38,859 bases of DNA from M1-B18 sp048264125. GTDB lineage: Bacteria; Bacillota; Clostridia; Peptostreptococcales; Natronincolaceae. The first letter of the stretch is position 1, and the number at the start of each line of letters is the position of its first letter. The translations under genes were made by a program, and so were the position numbers. A model generated the notes under the pieces. It saw nothing but the letters and a program-made list of their open reading frames with translations, was not told the origin of the DNA and ran no database searches. Shown piece by piece: positions 32,012-38,859 of the stretch. Location of the stretch: assembly GCA_048264125.1 (NCBI GenBank), contig JBLXDM010000017.1, positions 1 to 38,859 on the forward strand, written 5' to 3'.

Positions 32012-32449
32012 CTACCTGTTAATTAGGCTTACACCAACCATGCATAAAATTACTCCTATAGCATTCGTAAATGAAACCGCTTCATTGTATAGGTGTATTC
32101 CAATAGGTATTAGTAAAACAACAATTATTGAGCTCGAAAACAAATTAGCCCTACTAATATTCCATCCGGATCTATATGCATAAAGGAAGCCAATTTCAAT
32201 TCCCAGCACTGCTAATCCTAATGCAAAAACTGCCCAATTAGCCTTCCTTAATTCGTGAATGAAACTACTGCCTTGTTTAATAAAAGGATAAGCTGCAATA
32301 CATATTAACAATGCTGACAAATATGTTATGATCATTGACATAATAGGATTTATATCTGATGGTATGGATTTCTGCGCCACGTGATAAAGCAATGTTGAAA
32401 CTATAATCATAATAATTGATCCGTAATATAGGTTTATGTTTAATCCCAT
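32012..32449 (-). CDS. Single-repeat EamA-like membrane protein
   Basis: 145 residues, four to five membrane helices, equal to one EamA repeat. The C-terminal segment, SIIVVLLIPIGIHLYNEAVS and GVILCMVGVSLI, is typical of EamA/SMR-like proteins. Such half-size transporters act as dimers. It begins 5 nt after the tRNA-binding-domain gene stop, with only a weak ribosome site, suggesting coupling. Possibly regulated with the upstream TetR gene. Confidence 0.75.
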   Translation of the reverse strand: MGLNINLYYGSIIMIIVSTLLYHVAQKSIPSDINPIMSMIITYLSALLICIAAYPFIKQGSSFIHELRKANWAVFALGLAVLGIEIGFLYAYRSGWNISRANLFSSSIIVVLLIPIGIHLYNEAVSFTNAIGVILCMVGVSLINR

Positions 32450-32454
32450 AATAA

Positions 32455-32805
32455 TCAGCCTGCTCTTGTGCCGTTAGGCACAGGTTTTTCTGGTTGTGCC
32501 AATACAGGTGTTATTCCATCAGCATATCCAATATCAAATAGCATACCCTCAGATACCTCACCAAACATCTTTTTCGGTGCTAGATTTATTACAAATAATG
32601 CTTGCTTCCCTTCAATTTCTTTTGGGTTATCCCGTTCCTTCTTCATCCCTACTAATATACATCGTTCAAAGTCTCCGAAATTCACAATCAGCTTTACCAT
32701 TTTATCTGACTTTTCGATATTCTCAACGGTTTTTATTGTCCCTACCCTAATATCAATCTTATCTAGTTCATTAAAACTAATTACAGGCTTTACACTACTG
32801 TTCAT
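32455..32805 (-). CDS. tRNA-binding-domain (CsaA/MetG C-terminal-like) protein
   Basis: 116 residues, one OB-fold tRNA-binding domain: DKIDIRVGTIKTVENIEKSD near residue 17, CILVGMKKERDN, and FVINLAPKKMFGEVSEGML. Similar to stand-alone YgjH/CsaA-type proteins and to the methionyl-tRNA synthetase dimerisation domain. The frame is open 40 codons further upstream, but GAGGAGG 6 nt before the ATG at 32805 fixes the start. It follows the TetR gene by 22 nt. Confidence 0.88.
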   Translation of the reverse strand: MNSSVKPVISFNELDKIDIRVGTIKTVENIEKSDKMVKLIVNFGDFERCILVGMKKERDNPKEIEGKQALFVINLAPKKMFGEVSEGMLFDIGYADGITPVLAQPEKPVPNGTRAG

Positions 32806-32827
32806 TTTAATCCTCCTCAGTCTTTGT

Positions 32828-33415
32828 TTAGGCTTGTATGGCCTGCCAGAATAGAGACCATATGGAATTAAATCTCCTATTAAATTCCTCCTCTGAGTAA
32901 TAACAGGATTCAACAAATAGTCCATCTACAGTGCAGTAGAAAAATGAGAGAATGTCATAAACTGATATGTCTCTAATTACACCGCTTGCTAATCCCTCTT
33001 GAATTACTCTGATTAAAACAGAGCTAAACATAGCTTCATTATCCTTAAAAATCAGTTGCAGTTTTTCTTTTAAAAACTTAGGTGGAAAAATCATAGTTCT
33101 ATTTAAGAACATCATTTTAGTTCGATTATGCTCTTCTTGATAAACGCTGCAATAATGCTTAAAAATTAAGTATATCTTTTCCTTTACATCAACATGTGTA
33201 TTATCCTCTAACAATTCATTAAAGTAATTCTTATCCCACTCTAGCACATCCTCAAGCAAAGATATGAAGAGCTCCTCTTTACTTTTTATATGTGAGTATA
33301 TTGATGCCTTTTTAATCCCAACTGCAGCTGCTATATTTTCAATAGAAGTTCCCTCATAACCTTTATATGCAAATAAGTTTAGCGCATTGTATTTAATTTC
33401 ATCTGCTGTTGACAT
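32828..33415 (-). CDS. TetR-family transcriptional regulator
   Basis: 195 residues. Helix-turn-helix region: ALNLFAYKGYEGTSIENIAA then GIKKASIYSHIKSKEELF; the C-terminal part is an all-helical ligand domain. A strong sigma-A promoter (33465-33493) and an ACCG-TT-CGGT dyad (33449-33458) just after the -10 box predict tight autorepression. The tRNA-binding and half-EamA genes follow closely and are probably in the same transcript, so the regulated function is likely small-molecule efflux. Confidence 0.9.
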   Translation of the reverse strand: MSTADEIKYNALNLFAYKGYEGTSIENIAAAVGIKKASIYSHIKSKEELFISLLEDVLEWDKNYFNELLEDNTHVDVKEKIYLIFKHYCSVYQEEHNRTKMMFLNRTMIFPPKFLKEKLQLIFKDNEAMFSSVLIRVIQEGLASGVIRDISVYDILSFFYCTVDGLFVESCYYSEEEFNRRFNSIWSLFWQAIQA

Positions 33416-33448
33416 AGAGAATTCTCCTTTCGTAGACTATATATTACG

Positions 33449-33458
33449 ACCGTTCGGT
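33449..33458. promoter_or_regulatory. TetR operator core
   Basis: ACCGTTCGGT, flanked as CGACCGTTCGGTAG, is a dyad of the form often bound by TetR proteins, located between the -10 box and the TetR start codon. Confidence 0.7.
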
Positions 33459-33464
33459 AGTTAA

Positions 33465-33493
33465 ATTATAGCTTACTGAAACTACACTGTCAA
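33465..33493 (-). promoter_or_regulatory. Consensus sigma-A promoter of the TetR gene
   Basis: On the minus strand, TTGACA (33493-33488), a 17-nt spacer and TATAAT (33470-33465): both boxes are perfect. Confidence 0.88.
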
Positions 33494-33659
33494 TAGTAGT
33501 AATACTCTTATTCAGAATTAATACTACAAGAAGAGATTATAGTATTTTCGTTATTCCTTTATATTAAACTCTTCTCATTTACCTATTAGGTTAATATCGT
33601 CATATCACCGTTTACCTAAAAGGTCTATAGGCAAAATTCAATCCTAAGTTAGCGTTATT

Positions 33660-33791
33660 TCAAGGGTTTGCTAAACGGCAAGCAGGGCATGTGGTACAGC
33701 GCATACAAGAATCCAGTTCTTCAATATTTGTAAAATTATCTGGAAAATCATTCTTTAGAGTTGTCAAATATGTTCGCAATAAAGGCTTTGG
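33660..33791 (-). pseudogene. Orphan C-terminus with a CX2CX2CX2C iron-sulfur motif
   Basis: The minus strand reads 43 codons, including TTLKNDFPDNFTNIEELDSC and CMRCTTCPACRLANP, then a stop. The cysteine spacing is ferredoxin- or SPASM-like and the composition is protein-like, but the frame has a TGA directly upstream and no start. It lies 3' of the ABC operon terminator with no promoter, so it seems to be the surviving end of a deleted gene. The parent family is not identified. Confidence 0.5.
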
Positions 33792-33823
33792 TCAAATTGG
33801 CACTTATTAAGTGACATTGAAAA

Positions 33824-33866
33824 GGGCTGTCGAACTAGCGATATAAATATCACTGGTAGACAGCCC
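33824..33866 (-). terminator. Terminator of the ABC transporter operon
   Basis: GGGCTGTC (33824-33831) pairs with GACAGCCC (33859-33866), with an inner GATAT/ATATC helix; TTTT follows on the minus strand. It lies 47 nt after the permease stop. Confidence 0.8.
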
Positions 33867-33912
33867 CATAATTTTACCTTATTTGCAAGCAATTCACTTA
33901 ATGCAAGTTAGG

Positions 33913-34677
33913 CTACATTTTTTTATATATCCTCATTGCAAAGATATAAGCTACAGCTATTATTACCATGCACCAAGCAAGGGCAACCCAGATATTATTT
34001 CCTACTGGTTGGTTTGCTAATAAATTACGAATGGCTTCTACGATAGGCGTTACAGGTTGATTTTCTGCAAAAGCACGTACTACAGTAGGCATCGTAGCTG
34101 TTGGTACAAAGGCAGAACTGATAAATGGCAAGAAGATGATTGGGTAAGAGAATGCCCCTGCACCATCTGGTGTTTTAGCAGCAAGTCCCGCTATAACAGC
34201 AATCCAAGTCAAAGCAAGTGTAAATATGCCAAGAATTCCAAACACCGCTAACCATTCTAAGATTCCTGCTGAAGAACGGAAGCCCATTAATAATGCCGCA
34301 AGTATAATCACTACTACAGAAATGCCATTTGAAATTAATGAGGTTAATACGTGCCCCCATAATACGGTAGAACGCGGGATTGGCATAGAGTGAAAACGCT
34401 CAAAGATACCCCTTTGTTTATCCAGAAACAAACGGTATGCTACATATGCAATCCCACTACCAATAGCCATTAACATGATACCTGGTAATAGGTAATTAAC
34501 ATAATTTTCTGTACCTGTTTCGATTGCACCACCAAATACATAAACGAATAATAACATCATCGCAATTGGTGTGATACAAACTGTAATAATTGTGTCCATG
34601 CTTCTAAAAATATGACGCATAGAACGCTCAAACATAACACTCAAATCTTTGAAAAAATATTTATTTGTTGATTCCAT
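33913..34677 (-). CDS. ABC-2 type permease (DrrB-like)
   Basis: 254 residues with six membrane helices and the ABC-2 pattern: FVYVFGGAIETG, LLPGIMLMAIGSGIAYVAYR and RGIFERFHSMPIPRSTVLWG in the first half, FISSAFVPTATMPTVVRAFA in the second. It forms the membrane part of a drug or lipid exporter with the ATPase encoded directly upstream; the ATPase stop and this ATG are adjacent (TAAATG), indicating coupling. Confidence 0.92.
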   Translation of the reverse strand: MESTNKYFFKDLSVMFERSMRHIFRSMDTIITVCITPIAMMLLFVYVFGGAIETGTENYVNYLLPGIMLMAIGSGIAYVAYRLFLDKQRGIFERFHSMPIPRSTVLWGHVLTSLISNGISVVVIILAALLMGFRSSAGILEWLAVFGILGIFTLALTWIAVIAGLAAKTPDGAGAFSYPIIFLPFISSAFVPTATMPTVVRAFAENQPVTPIVEAIRNLLANQPVGNNIWVALAWCMVIIAVAYIFAMRIYKKM

Positions 34678-35439
34678 TTATTGCTCCCCCTTTTTCCCAA
34701 TGATTGTTAGAAATATCTCTTCTAACGTAGGTTGTTTTTCAACATATTCAACTTTTGCAGGTGGAAATAATTTTTTCAATCCTTCTAGTGTATCTAGTGC
34801 AATGATTTTTCCACCATGAAGAATAGCGATTTTATCTGCAAGCTGTTCTGCTTCTTCTAAATGTTGAGTCGTTAAGAATACGGTAGTTCCTGAAGCTGAT
34901 AATTCTTTTACTATCTTCCAAACTTCTAGACGTGCTTCTGGGTCAAGACCTGTCGTTGGCTCATCTAGAAAAATAATCTTGGGATTACCCACAAGACTCA
35001 TTGAGATATCAATTCTCCTTTTCATACCACCAGAGTAGGTCCCCACTCTGCGGTCTGCTGCCTCTGACATGCCAAAACGATTAATTAGCTCACTTACTAC
35101 TTGATTTGGATTTTTAAGATGTCTAAGCTTTGCTATCATTTGTAGATTTTCTCGACCAGTCAAAATTTCATCAATAGCAGCAAATTGACCAGTAAGGCTG
35201 ATAGAATTTCTAATCTCCACTGGATTTTTTTCAATATCAAAACCATTGATCACAACACTACCAGCATCTGCTTTAAGTAAGGTGGTCATGATTCTTATCA
35301 TAGTTGTTTTTCCTGCGCCATTAGATCCAAGTAATGCAACGATGCTGCCTTGTTCTACCTTAATATCTACACCTTTGAGAACTTCTACATTTTTATATGA
35401 TTTTTTTAAATCTTTAACCTCTATAATATTTTTCTTCAT
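34678..35439 (-). CDS. ABC transporter ATP-binding protein (DrrA-like)
   Basis: 253 residues. Walker A LLGSNGAGKTT near residue 36, Q-loop in SLTGQFAAIDEILTG, signature TYSGGMKRRIDISMSL and Walker B KIIFLDEPTTGLDPEA, then the switch His in LTTQHLEEAEQLAD. It is slightly shorter than DrrA proteins, which carry a longer C-terminal tail. It powers the ABC-2 permease that follows. GAGGAGG precedes the ATG; a 19-bp palindrome (35469-35487) lies 30 nt upstream and is a likely operator. Confidence 0.93.
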   Translation of the reverse strand: MKKNIIEVKDLKKSYKNVEVLKGVDIKVEQGSIVALLGSNGAGKTTMIRIMTTLLKADAGSVVINGFDIEKNPVEIRNSISLTGQFAAIDEILTGRENLQMIAKLRHLKNPNQVVSELINRFGMSEAADRRVGTYSGGMKRRIDISMSLVGNPKIIFLDEPTTGLDPEARLEVWKIVKELSASGTTVFLTTQHLEEAEQLADKIAILHGGKIIALDTLEGLKKLFPPAKVEYVEKQPTLEEIFLTIIGKKGEQ

Positions 35440-35468
35440 TTTCTTTTCCTCCTCTACATATTTGATTT

Positions 35469-35487
35469 TAGAGAACCGCGTTCTCTA
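35469..35487. promoter_or_regulatory. Perfect palindrome upstream of the ABC operon
   Basis: TAGAGAAC, CGC, GTTCTCTA: two perfect 8-bp arms about a 3-nt centre, 30 nt upstream of the ATPase start codon. It differs from the TetR (33449) and PadR-side (36578) dyads, so the regulator that uses it is not evident in the window. Confidence 0.65.
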
Positions 35488-35559
35488 GGTACTCCCTTAA
35501 CAACTCCCCCATTGTATAAGAATTCTTAGATAAAAATGGGACCTCCTATACAATAAAAA

Positions 35560-35600
35560 AGAGCCGACAACTGTGGATTTCACTCACGTTTATCGGCTCT
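35560..35600 (-). terminator. Intrinsic terminator of the KTR gene
   Basis: AGAGCCGA (35560-35567) pairs with TCGGCTCT (35593-35600), with a run of T on the minus strand (complement of 35554-35560). The 3' end of the KTR coding frame runs into the stem. Confidence 0.8.
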
Positions 35601-35778
35601 GCGGCTTAGCGTCTGGCTCTTTAATAACTGATATATTTAGTTGTTTTACATTGATTATCGTTTCCTGCTTACACTTGGGGCAAAATAGCGGGAAGTTTTC
35701 AAGTACCGTATCAACACCTATCTTGACCCGTGTCTTGTTGCCACAAACCGGGCATAATATCCACTGGTATTCACACAC
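35590..35778 (-). CDS. Cysteine-rich KTR-domain protein
   Basis: 62 residues. Two CxxC pairs, WILCPVCGNKTRVKIGVDT and FPLFCPKCKQETIINVKQLN, form a probable zinc ribbon of the cysteine-rich KTR family, which is common near mobile elements and efflux genes in Firmicutes. The likely start is GTG at 35778, about 10 nt after GGAG; no in-frame ATG exists. The last dozen codons overlap the terminator stem, so the C-terminal tail is probably not conserved. Function unknown. Confidence 0.75.
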   Translation of the reverse strand: MCEYQWILCPVCGNKTRVKIGVDTVLENFPLFCPKCKQETIINVKQLNISVIKEPDAKPQSR

Positions 35779-35858
35779 TCTACCATCTCCTTATTTGATG
35801 TTTTTGTTGACTATTGTCATTTTAATGCCTGAATACATTAAGCTCATGGGAGATGTCT

Positions 35859-36230
35859 TTATTTTGAATCCCTCCCCTTTCCGACTTTTTTCAGTATGTC
35901 GCGGTTTAACGCCTCGCGCCAGTTTTCCGTATATGTGCTGGCATTTCGCAGAAGCTCGTCGCAGAATGCTGCCACGTCATCACCGGTAATATCTAAAACA
36001 TGCTTGCCGTCCGCCGCACCAGTCTCGAACAATTCTATCAGATCATAATGAATCTTCATCATGTCATAGCCGGATCCCGCCGCGAACATCCACATGTGTC
36101 CCTGTATTTTCTTAAAGACGTATTGATAATCTGCCGGCAGAGCCTCTACCCTGGACATTTGTTGCTTGTACTCACGCTTGCTCTTAATTATTTTTTTGAT
36201 ATTTAAATAATTGTCAAAAAATTCATTCAT
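35859..36230 (-). CDS. DUF1048 family protein
   Basis: 123 residues, soluble and helical. Recognisable DUF1048 features are KKIIKSKREYKQQMSRVEAL near the start, FKKIQGHMWMFAAGSGYDMM in the middle and DVAAFCDELLRNASTYTENW near the end. DUF1048 genes commonly follow a PadR-type regulator, as here with a 4-nt gap, and are thought to be small DNA- or protein-binding partners, though no activity is established. GGAGG precedes the ATG. Confidence 0.85.
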   Translation of the reverse strand: MNEFFDNYLNIKKIIKSKREYKQQMSRVEALPADYQYVFKKIQGHMWMFAAGSGYDMMKIHYDLIELFETGAADGKHVLDITGDDVAAFCDELLRNASTYTENWREALNRDILKKVGKGRDSK

Positions 36231-36234
36231 TTGA

Positions 36235-36555
36235 TTATTCCTCCTTTAATTGATATATTTTTGACGCGACAAACTCCCATCTTTCCCAGAACCTCCTCAG
36301 CTCCTCACGTCCAGCTTCGTTGAGGGTGAAAAACTTTCGCGGTGGGCCCATATCCGATGGCTTCTTCGTAATTTCCACCAGCTTGTTTTTCTCAAGCCTC
36401 ACCAAGATGGTATAAACTGTACCGTCTACAACATCCGTAAATCCGAGGGCATTCAATCGCCTAGTAATCTCATAACCATATATTTCCTCATGGCTGATAA
36501 TTTCAAGAACACAGCCCTCCAGTACACCTTTTAGCATTTCTGTAATATTTTCCAA
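36235..36555 (-). CDS. PadR-family transcriptional regulator
   Basis: 106 residues of winged-helix PadR: MLKGVLEGCVLEIISHEEIY, then GTVYTILVRLEKNKLVE and RKFFTLNEAGREELRRFWER. The frame is open to a GTG at 36564, but AGGTG lies 6 nt before a TTG at 36555, giving MENITEMLKG, the usual start of such proteins, so the TTG is preferred. Its promoter carries dyads (36578-36602, 36609-36620), indicating autorepression. PadR proteins commonly sense drugs or phenolics and control ABC exporters such as the one downstream. Confidence 0.9.
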   Translation of the reverse strand: MENITEMLKGVLEGCVLEIISHEEIYGYEITRRLNALGFTDVVDGTVYTILVRLEKNKLVEITKKPSDMGPPRKFFTLNEAGREELRRFWERWEFVASKIYQLKEE

Positions 36556-36577
36556 ATGAATCACCTCTTCACTATCT

Positions 36578-36602
36578 AGTAATACCGATATTCAGTATTA
36601 CT
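36578..36602. promoter_or_regulatory. PadR operator candidate
   Basis: AGTAATAC, a 9-nt spacer, then GTATTACT: a perfect 8-bp dyad between the PadR promoter and its start codon. A 12-bp palindrome, TACTATATAGTA (36609-36620), overlaps the -10 box. Confidence 0.65.
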
Positions 36603-36614
36603 TAGTACTACTAT

Positions 36615-36643
36615 ATAGTAACACGTAGTAGCACTTGTGTCAA
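36615..36643 (-). promoter_or_regulatory. Sigma-A promoter of the PadR operon
   Basis: On the minus strand, TTGACA (36643-36638), a 17-nt spacer and TACTAT (36620-36615). The -10 box lies within a perfect palindrome, so repressor binding there would block transcription. Confidence 0.8.
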
Positions 36644-36962
36644 TATATGATATTAATTATAAAACACAATATGCCTCTCAACAATTTCTACTCTATATAT
36701 CCCAGTTTGTTTATAAGCACATTTGAATGAGGATAACTATGTGATATATTCCACTTTTACTTATTTTATGGCGCTTCTTGGAAATTTAATCACCTCAAAA
36801 AAAACTATATCAAAAAATCGATAAAGGACAAGATACCTGTCCCCTTGTCCTTCAATCAACGCTGCTTCCGGCTTCATCGACAATTCTCATTATTCTTTCG
36901 AATACATTTTGTCCTGAATCTTCCAGAGTTTTTGCTTTTTATTAATCTCAGCAGGAGCTGTC
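36644..36962. other. Intergenic region with hairpin and a short coding-like scrap
   Basis: No supported gene. AAGGACAAG (36824-36832) pairs with CTTGTCCTT (36844-36852) in a hairpin that may terminate the DUF2000 unit. On the minus strand 36852-36940 reads 28 codons, KAKTLEDSGQNVFERIMRIV and DEAGSSVD, before a stop; it is protein-like but has no start and may be the end of a lost gene. The remainder is AT-rich with nothing recognised. Confidence 0.4.
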
Positions 36963-37385
36963 TTAACGAAGCAGTGGCATACTCCCTGTCAGCTTATTTA
37001 CTTTCTTTTTAACGCCACAGATTGCAATCCCCAAGTACTGCAGTTCGTTTTCCTGGACACCCGTCATTTTTTCGATAAATTCCTCATAAGTCTTGCAGCC
37101 CTGCGCCAAATCAGAAAAATCAACAACGGTCAAATCCCCATAATCCGGTTGATACAATTTTTCTCGGATATTTTTTATCAGTTCCCTGTTGCCTTTAAGA
37201 ATAGGAACCGGAAATTCAATAATCCCCGGATGTAATTTACCGCTCCCATCTATAACGTCATCCCCAACCACTTCCGGCATTCTCATTCCCATAGTAATGC
37301 CAAGAATAGCTGCAGTATTGACAATAATGCCTAGCGGTAAATTTTCATCTATTACCATAACACATTTTTCATTCCGTAAATCCAT
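36963..37385 (-). CDS. DUF2000 family protein
   Basis: 140 residues. KCVMVIDENLPLGIIVNTAA at the start and AILGITMGMRMPEVVGDDVI after it match DUF2000, a family with a peptidyl-tRNA hydrolase-like fold and no known activity. GGAGG lies 9 nt before the ATG at 37385; the longer frame to 37448 lacks a site. The start overlaps the end of the AraC gene by 17 nt, so the two are coupled. Such AraC-DUF2000 pairs are common in Firmicutes. Confidence 0.82.
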   Translation of the reverse strand: MDLRNEKCVMVIDENLPLGIIVNTAAILGITMGMRMPEVVGDDVIDGSGKLHPGIIEFPVPILKGNRELIKNIREKLYQPDYGDLTVVDFSDLAQGCKTYEEFIEKMTGVQENELQYLGIAICGVKKKVNKLTGSMPLLR

Positions 37386-38274
37386 TTCTGTTTTCCTCCT
37401 TTTTGTAGCAATTAGATGAATATTTTTCATCATGCCCCACCCCGCCATCTGTATTAATTTCCTTTTTCAAGAAAATATCCCGGTAAATGCCCGGTGCAAG
37501 TCCAATAAATCGGTTAAAGAAATTTGTGAAGTGGCTCTGGTCAGAAAAACCGGTCTGTAAAGCCGCCTCGACAGGCAGCATGCCCTGCTCCAACAGTTTT
37601 TTCGCCTCATTAATGCGGATTGCTTCCAGGTAGCGGTAAGGAGTTACACCTTTTGATTTTACAAATGCCCGCAGCAAAGTAGATTTGCTCAAATGTGCAT
37701 GCCTGCACAGCTCATCCAAATAAATTTTCTCAGGATAATTTTCCTGCAGGAACGAGCATACATTTTCAATTTCTTCCCTGCACTCTGGAATACAGCATTC
37801 AAAAGGCTGACCATACTTCTGAAATAATAAGGAAAGCATCAACAGCAGATGTTCTTCCTTTTCAAACTCATTGGAGCCGCTCATAATTAACTGGTGAAGT
37901 GGCTGCAAATAACAGGTTAATTCTTCATCAAATATTACATTCCGCGAAAACCCCGGTAATTCACCCCTACCTGTCAATTCCTTTACCAAATCCAACATAA
38001 CATTCTGAGATATATTAAACCCGCGATAATCAAAGGTCCCTTCATCACTTTGTACACAAGCGTGGTTATCCCCCGGATTAAACAGGACTATATTTCCCCT
38101 CTGAATGTCATACTCCCTGTTTCTGCAGGACAGAATCCTTTGCCCGCCCTCGATAAATCCTACCACATAATATTCATGGAAATGGTTGGGGAAAGGCTGC
38201 ACAATTCCTTCAAAATGATATGCTTCTATATGAAGTTCTTCATCATAGCATATCGTACGCACTTCCTTTTTCAT
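37369..38274 (-). CDS. AraC-family transcriptional regulator with cupin domain
   Basis: 301 residues. N-terminal cupin-like sensor (PFPNHFHEYYVVGFIEGGQR and GNIVLFNPGDNHACV) and a C-terminal double helix-turn-helix (LDELCRHAHLSKSTLLRAFV, then PVEAALQTGFSDQSHFTNFF). This is the arabinose-type layout for sensing a small molecule. The ATG at 38274 is preceded by AGGAGG, while the frame to 38316 has no ribosome site. It is coupled to the DUF2000 gene, probably its target. Confidence 0.92.
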   Translation of the reverse strand: MKKEVRTICYDEELHIEAYHFEGIVQPFPNHFHEYYVVGFIEGGQRILSCRNREYDIQRGNIVLFNPGDNHACVQSDEGTFDYRGFNISQNVMLDLVKELTGRGELPGFSRNVIFDEELTCYLQPLHQLIMSGSNEFEKEEHLLLMLSLLFQKYGQPFECCIPECREEIENVCSFLQENYPEKIYLDELCRHAHLSKSTLLRAFVKSKGVTPYRYLEAIRINEAKKLLEQGMLPVEAALQTGFSDQSHFTNFFNRFIGLAPGIYRDIFLKKEINTDGGVGHDEKYSSNCYKKEENRNGFTE

Positions 38275-38354
38275 GGCGGCATCCCTCCTAATCAATTGTT
38301 TTTCCCATTTTACCATGCATAAGGGAGAAAGGCTTGCATAATATCTTCATTTTT

Positions 38355-38450
38355 TTAGAACTTATAAGCATTTTCTAAAATTGATAAGTTAAGATTTTTA
38401 TCTCTGGCAGCATAAGCCTTGGCTGTTTCGTATCCAATTCCTCCGCCATT
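38355..38450 (-). pseudogene. Remnant of a short-chain dehydrogenase N-terminus
   Basis: The minus strand reads NGGGIGYETAKAYAARDKNL and stops 12 codons later. This is the dinucleotide-binding turn and following helix of an SDR, but the sequence before it has an in-frame stop and there is no start codon. The region 38275-38703 otherwise holds a terminator and nothing else recognised. Confidence 0.5.
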
Positions 38451-38496
38451 TCAAACCTTAGGCCAGTTTCCAAAAAGCTATAAAACGAAAAAAATC

Positions 38497-38535
38497 CGGG
38501 AGCCGAAACTGCCCACTGGCAAGTCTCAACTCCCG
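38497..38535 (-). terminator. Terminator downstream of the right-edge gene
   Basis: CGGGAG (38497-38502) pairs with CTCCCG (38530-38535), with an inner GCC/GGC helix and a run of T following on the minus strand (complement of 38488-38494). It lies about 170 nt after the stop at 38704. Confidence 0.65.
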
Positions 38536-38703
38536 AAAACCACTAGTTTCCAACACTTTTATGTGCCCTTATTTCTCAACTCTTGACATCAATACTACTG
38601 TCTCGTCGGTATTACAATTTGAAAACATATCCCCACAAACTATCATCAAGAAATTTTAGGAAAAATTAGAAGTTATAGCTTATCTTAAACCACTAAAAGA
38701 ATT

Positions 38704-38859
38704 TCACTGTATAATAGAATGGCTGTGAATATAAAATTCTTCCTGACTTGGCTGGAATTTCTTCTCCATTTTTTCCAGACTCTCATCAAAGCGCTCGGCT
38801 TCTTGTTCGTCTATCTTCATCACAGGGCTGTCATAATAAACCCATTTCCTTCCGTCCAA
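38704..38859 (-). CDS. C-terminus of an unidentified protein (runs off the right edge)
   Basis: The last 51 codons of a leftward gene: LDGRKWVYYDSPVMKIDEQE, an acidic helical stretch with FDESLEKMEKKFQ, and the ending FYIHSHSIIQ. The frame is open to the window edge and the composition is protein-like. I do not recognise the family; most of the gene is outside the window. Confidence 0.6.
   Translation of the reverse strand: MDGRKWVYYDSPVMKIDEQEAERFDESLEKMEKKFQPSQEEFYIHSHSIIQ

Noticed and set aside
33631..33810. 59-codon plus-strand frame between the TetR and ABC genes
   Set aside because: It has no start codon, and the opposite strand of the same DNA encodes a more convincing cysteine-motif protein end.

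Overview
The window looks like a chromosomal segment of a low-GC, spore-forming anaerobic Firmicute of the class Clostridia. Grounds: AT-rich DNA with strong GGAGG ribosome sites, a gerW/ytfJ sporulation pair, biotin-type oxaloacetate/methylmalonyl carboxyltransferases, a Clostridia-type pxp (5-oxoprolinase) operon, and MocR, Rrf2, PadR and TetR regulators. An Alkaliphilus-like relative is a guess from general resemblance. No rRNA, tRNA, CRISPR array, phage or complete insertion sequence was seen.

Region 1 (1-12429) is a catabolic locus around one LysR regulator. Block A, divergent from lysR, runs leftwards: AtuA-like protein, DUF4387 protein, an unrecognised 281-residue protein, a decayed second DUF4387 copy, a CitMHS-type carboxylate transporter, then two carboxyltransferase subunits (5S/OadA type without a biotin domain, and the start of a 12S/MmdA type). 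Block B, convergent with lysR, is an apparent operon: RraA-like aldolase, split transketolase (N and C halves), D-2-hydroxyacid dehydrogenase, and LeuC/LeuD-type hydro-lyase subunits. Together they suggest import of a di- or tricarboxylic hydroxy acid, (de)hydration, NAD-linked oxidation, aldol cleavage to pyruvate or oxaloacetate, and carboxyl transfer. The substrate is unknown, and this is the best candidate for an undescribed pathway.

Region 2 (12430-19190): a truncated flavodoxin, the DUF2953-gerW spore pair, a TetR-SDR pair, and an Rrf2-methyltransferase-MATE unit with two matching Rrf2-type operators.

Region 3 (19225-28019), all leftward: a 41-residue membrane peptide, a sodium/solute symporter, a sensor kinase and an NtrC-type regulator, then a terminator, a sigma-54 promoter, and pxpA-NRAMP-like transporter-pxpB-pxpC. 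The layout suggests that the two-component system switches on 5-oxoproline (or related lactam) use through sigma-54.

Region 4 (28133-38859) is a patchwork of small transport and regulation modules with several gene scraps: a SymE-like toxin, a frameshifted Xre regulator, an EamA/MocR divergent pair, a YdeI-like protein, a TetR/tRNA-binding/EamA-half cluster, a DrrAB-type ABC exporter, PadR-DUF1048-KTR genes, an AraC-DUF2000 pair, and a gene end entering from the right edge.
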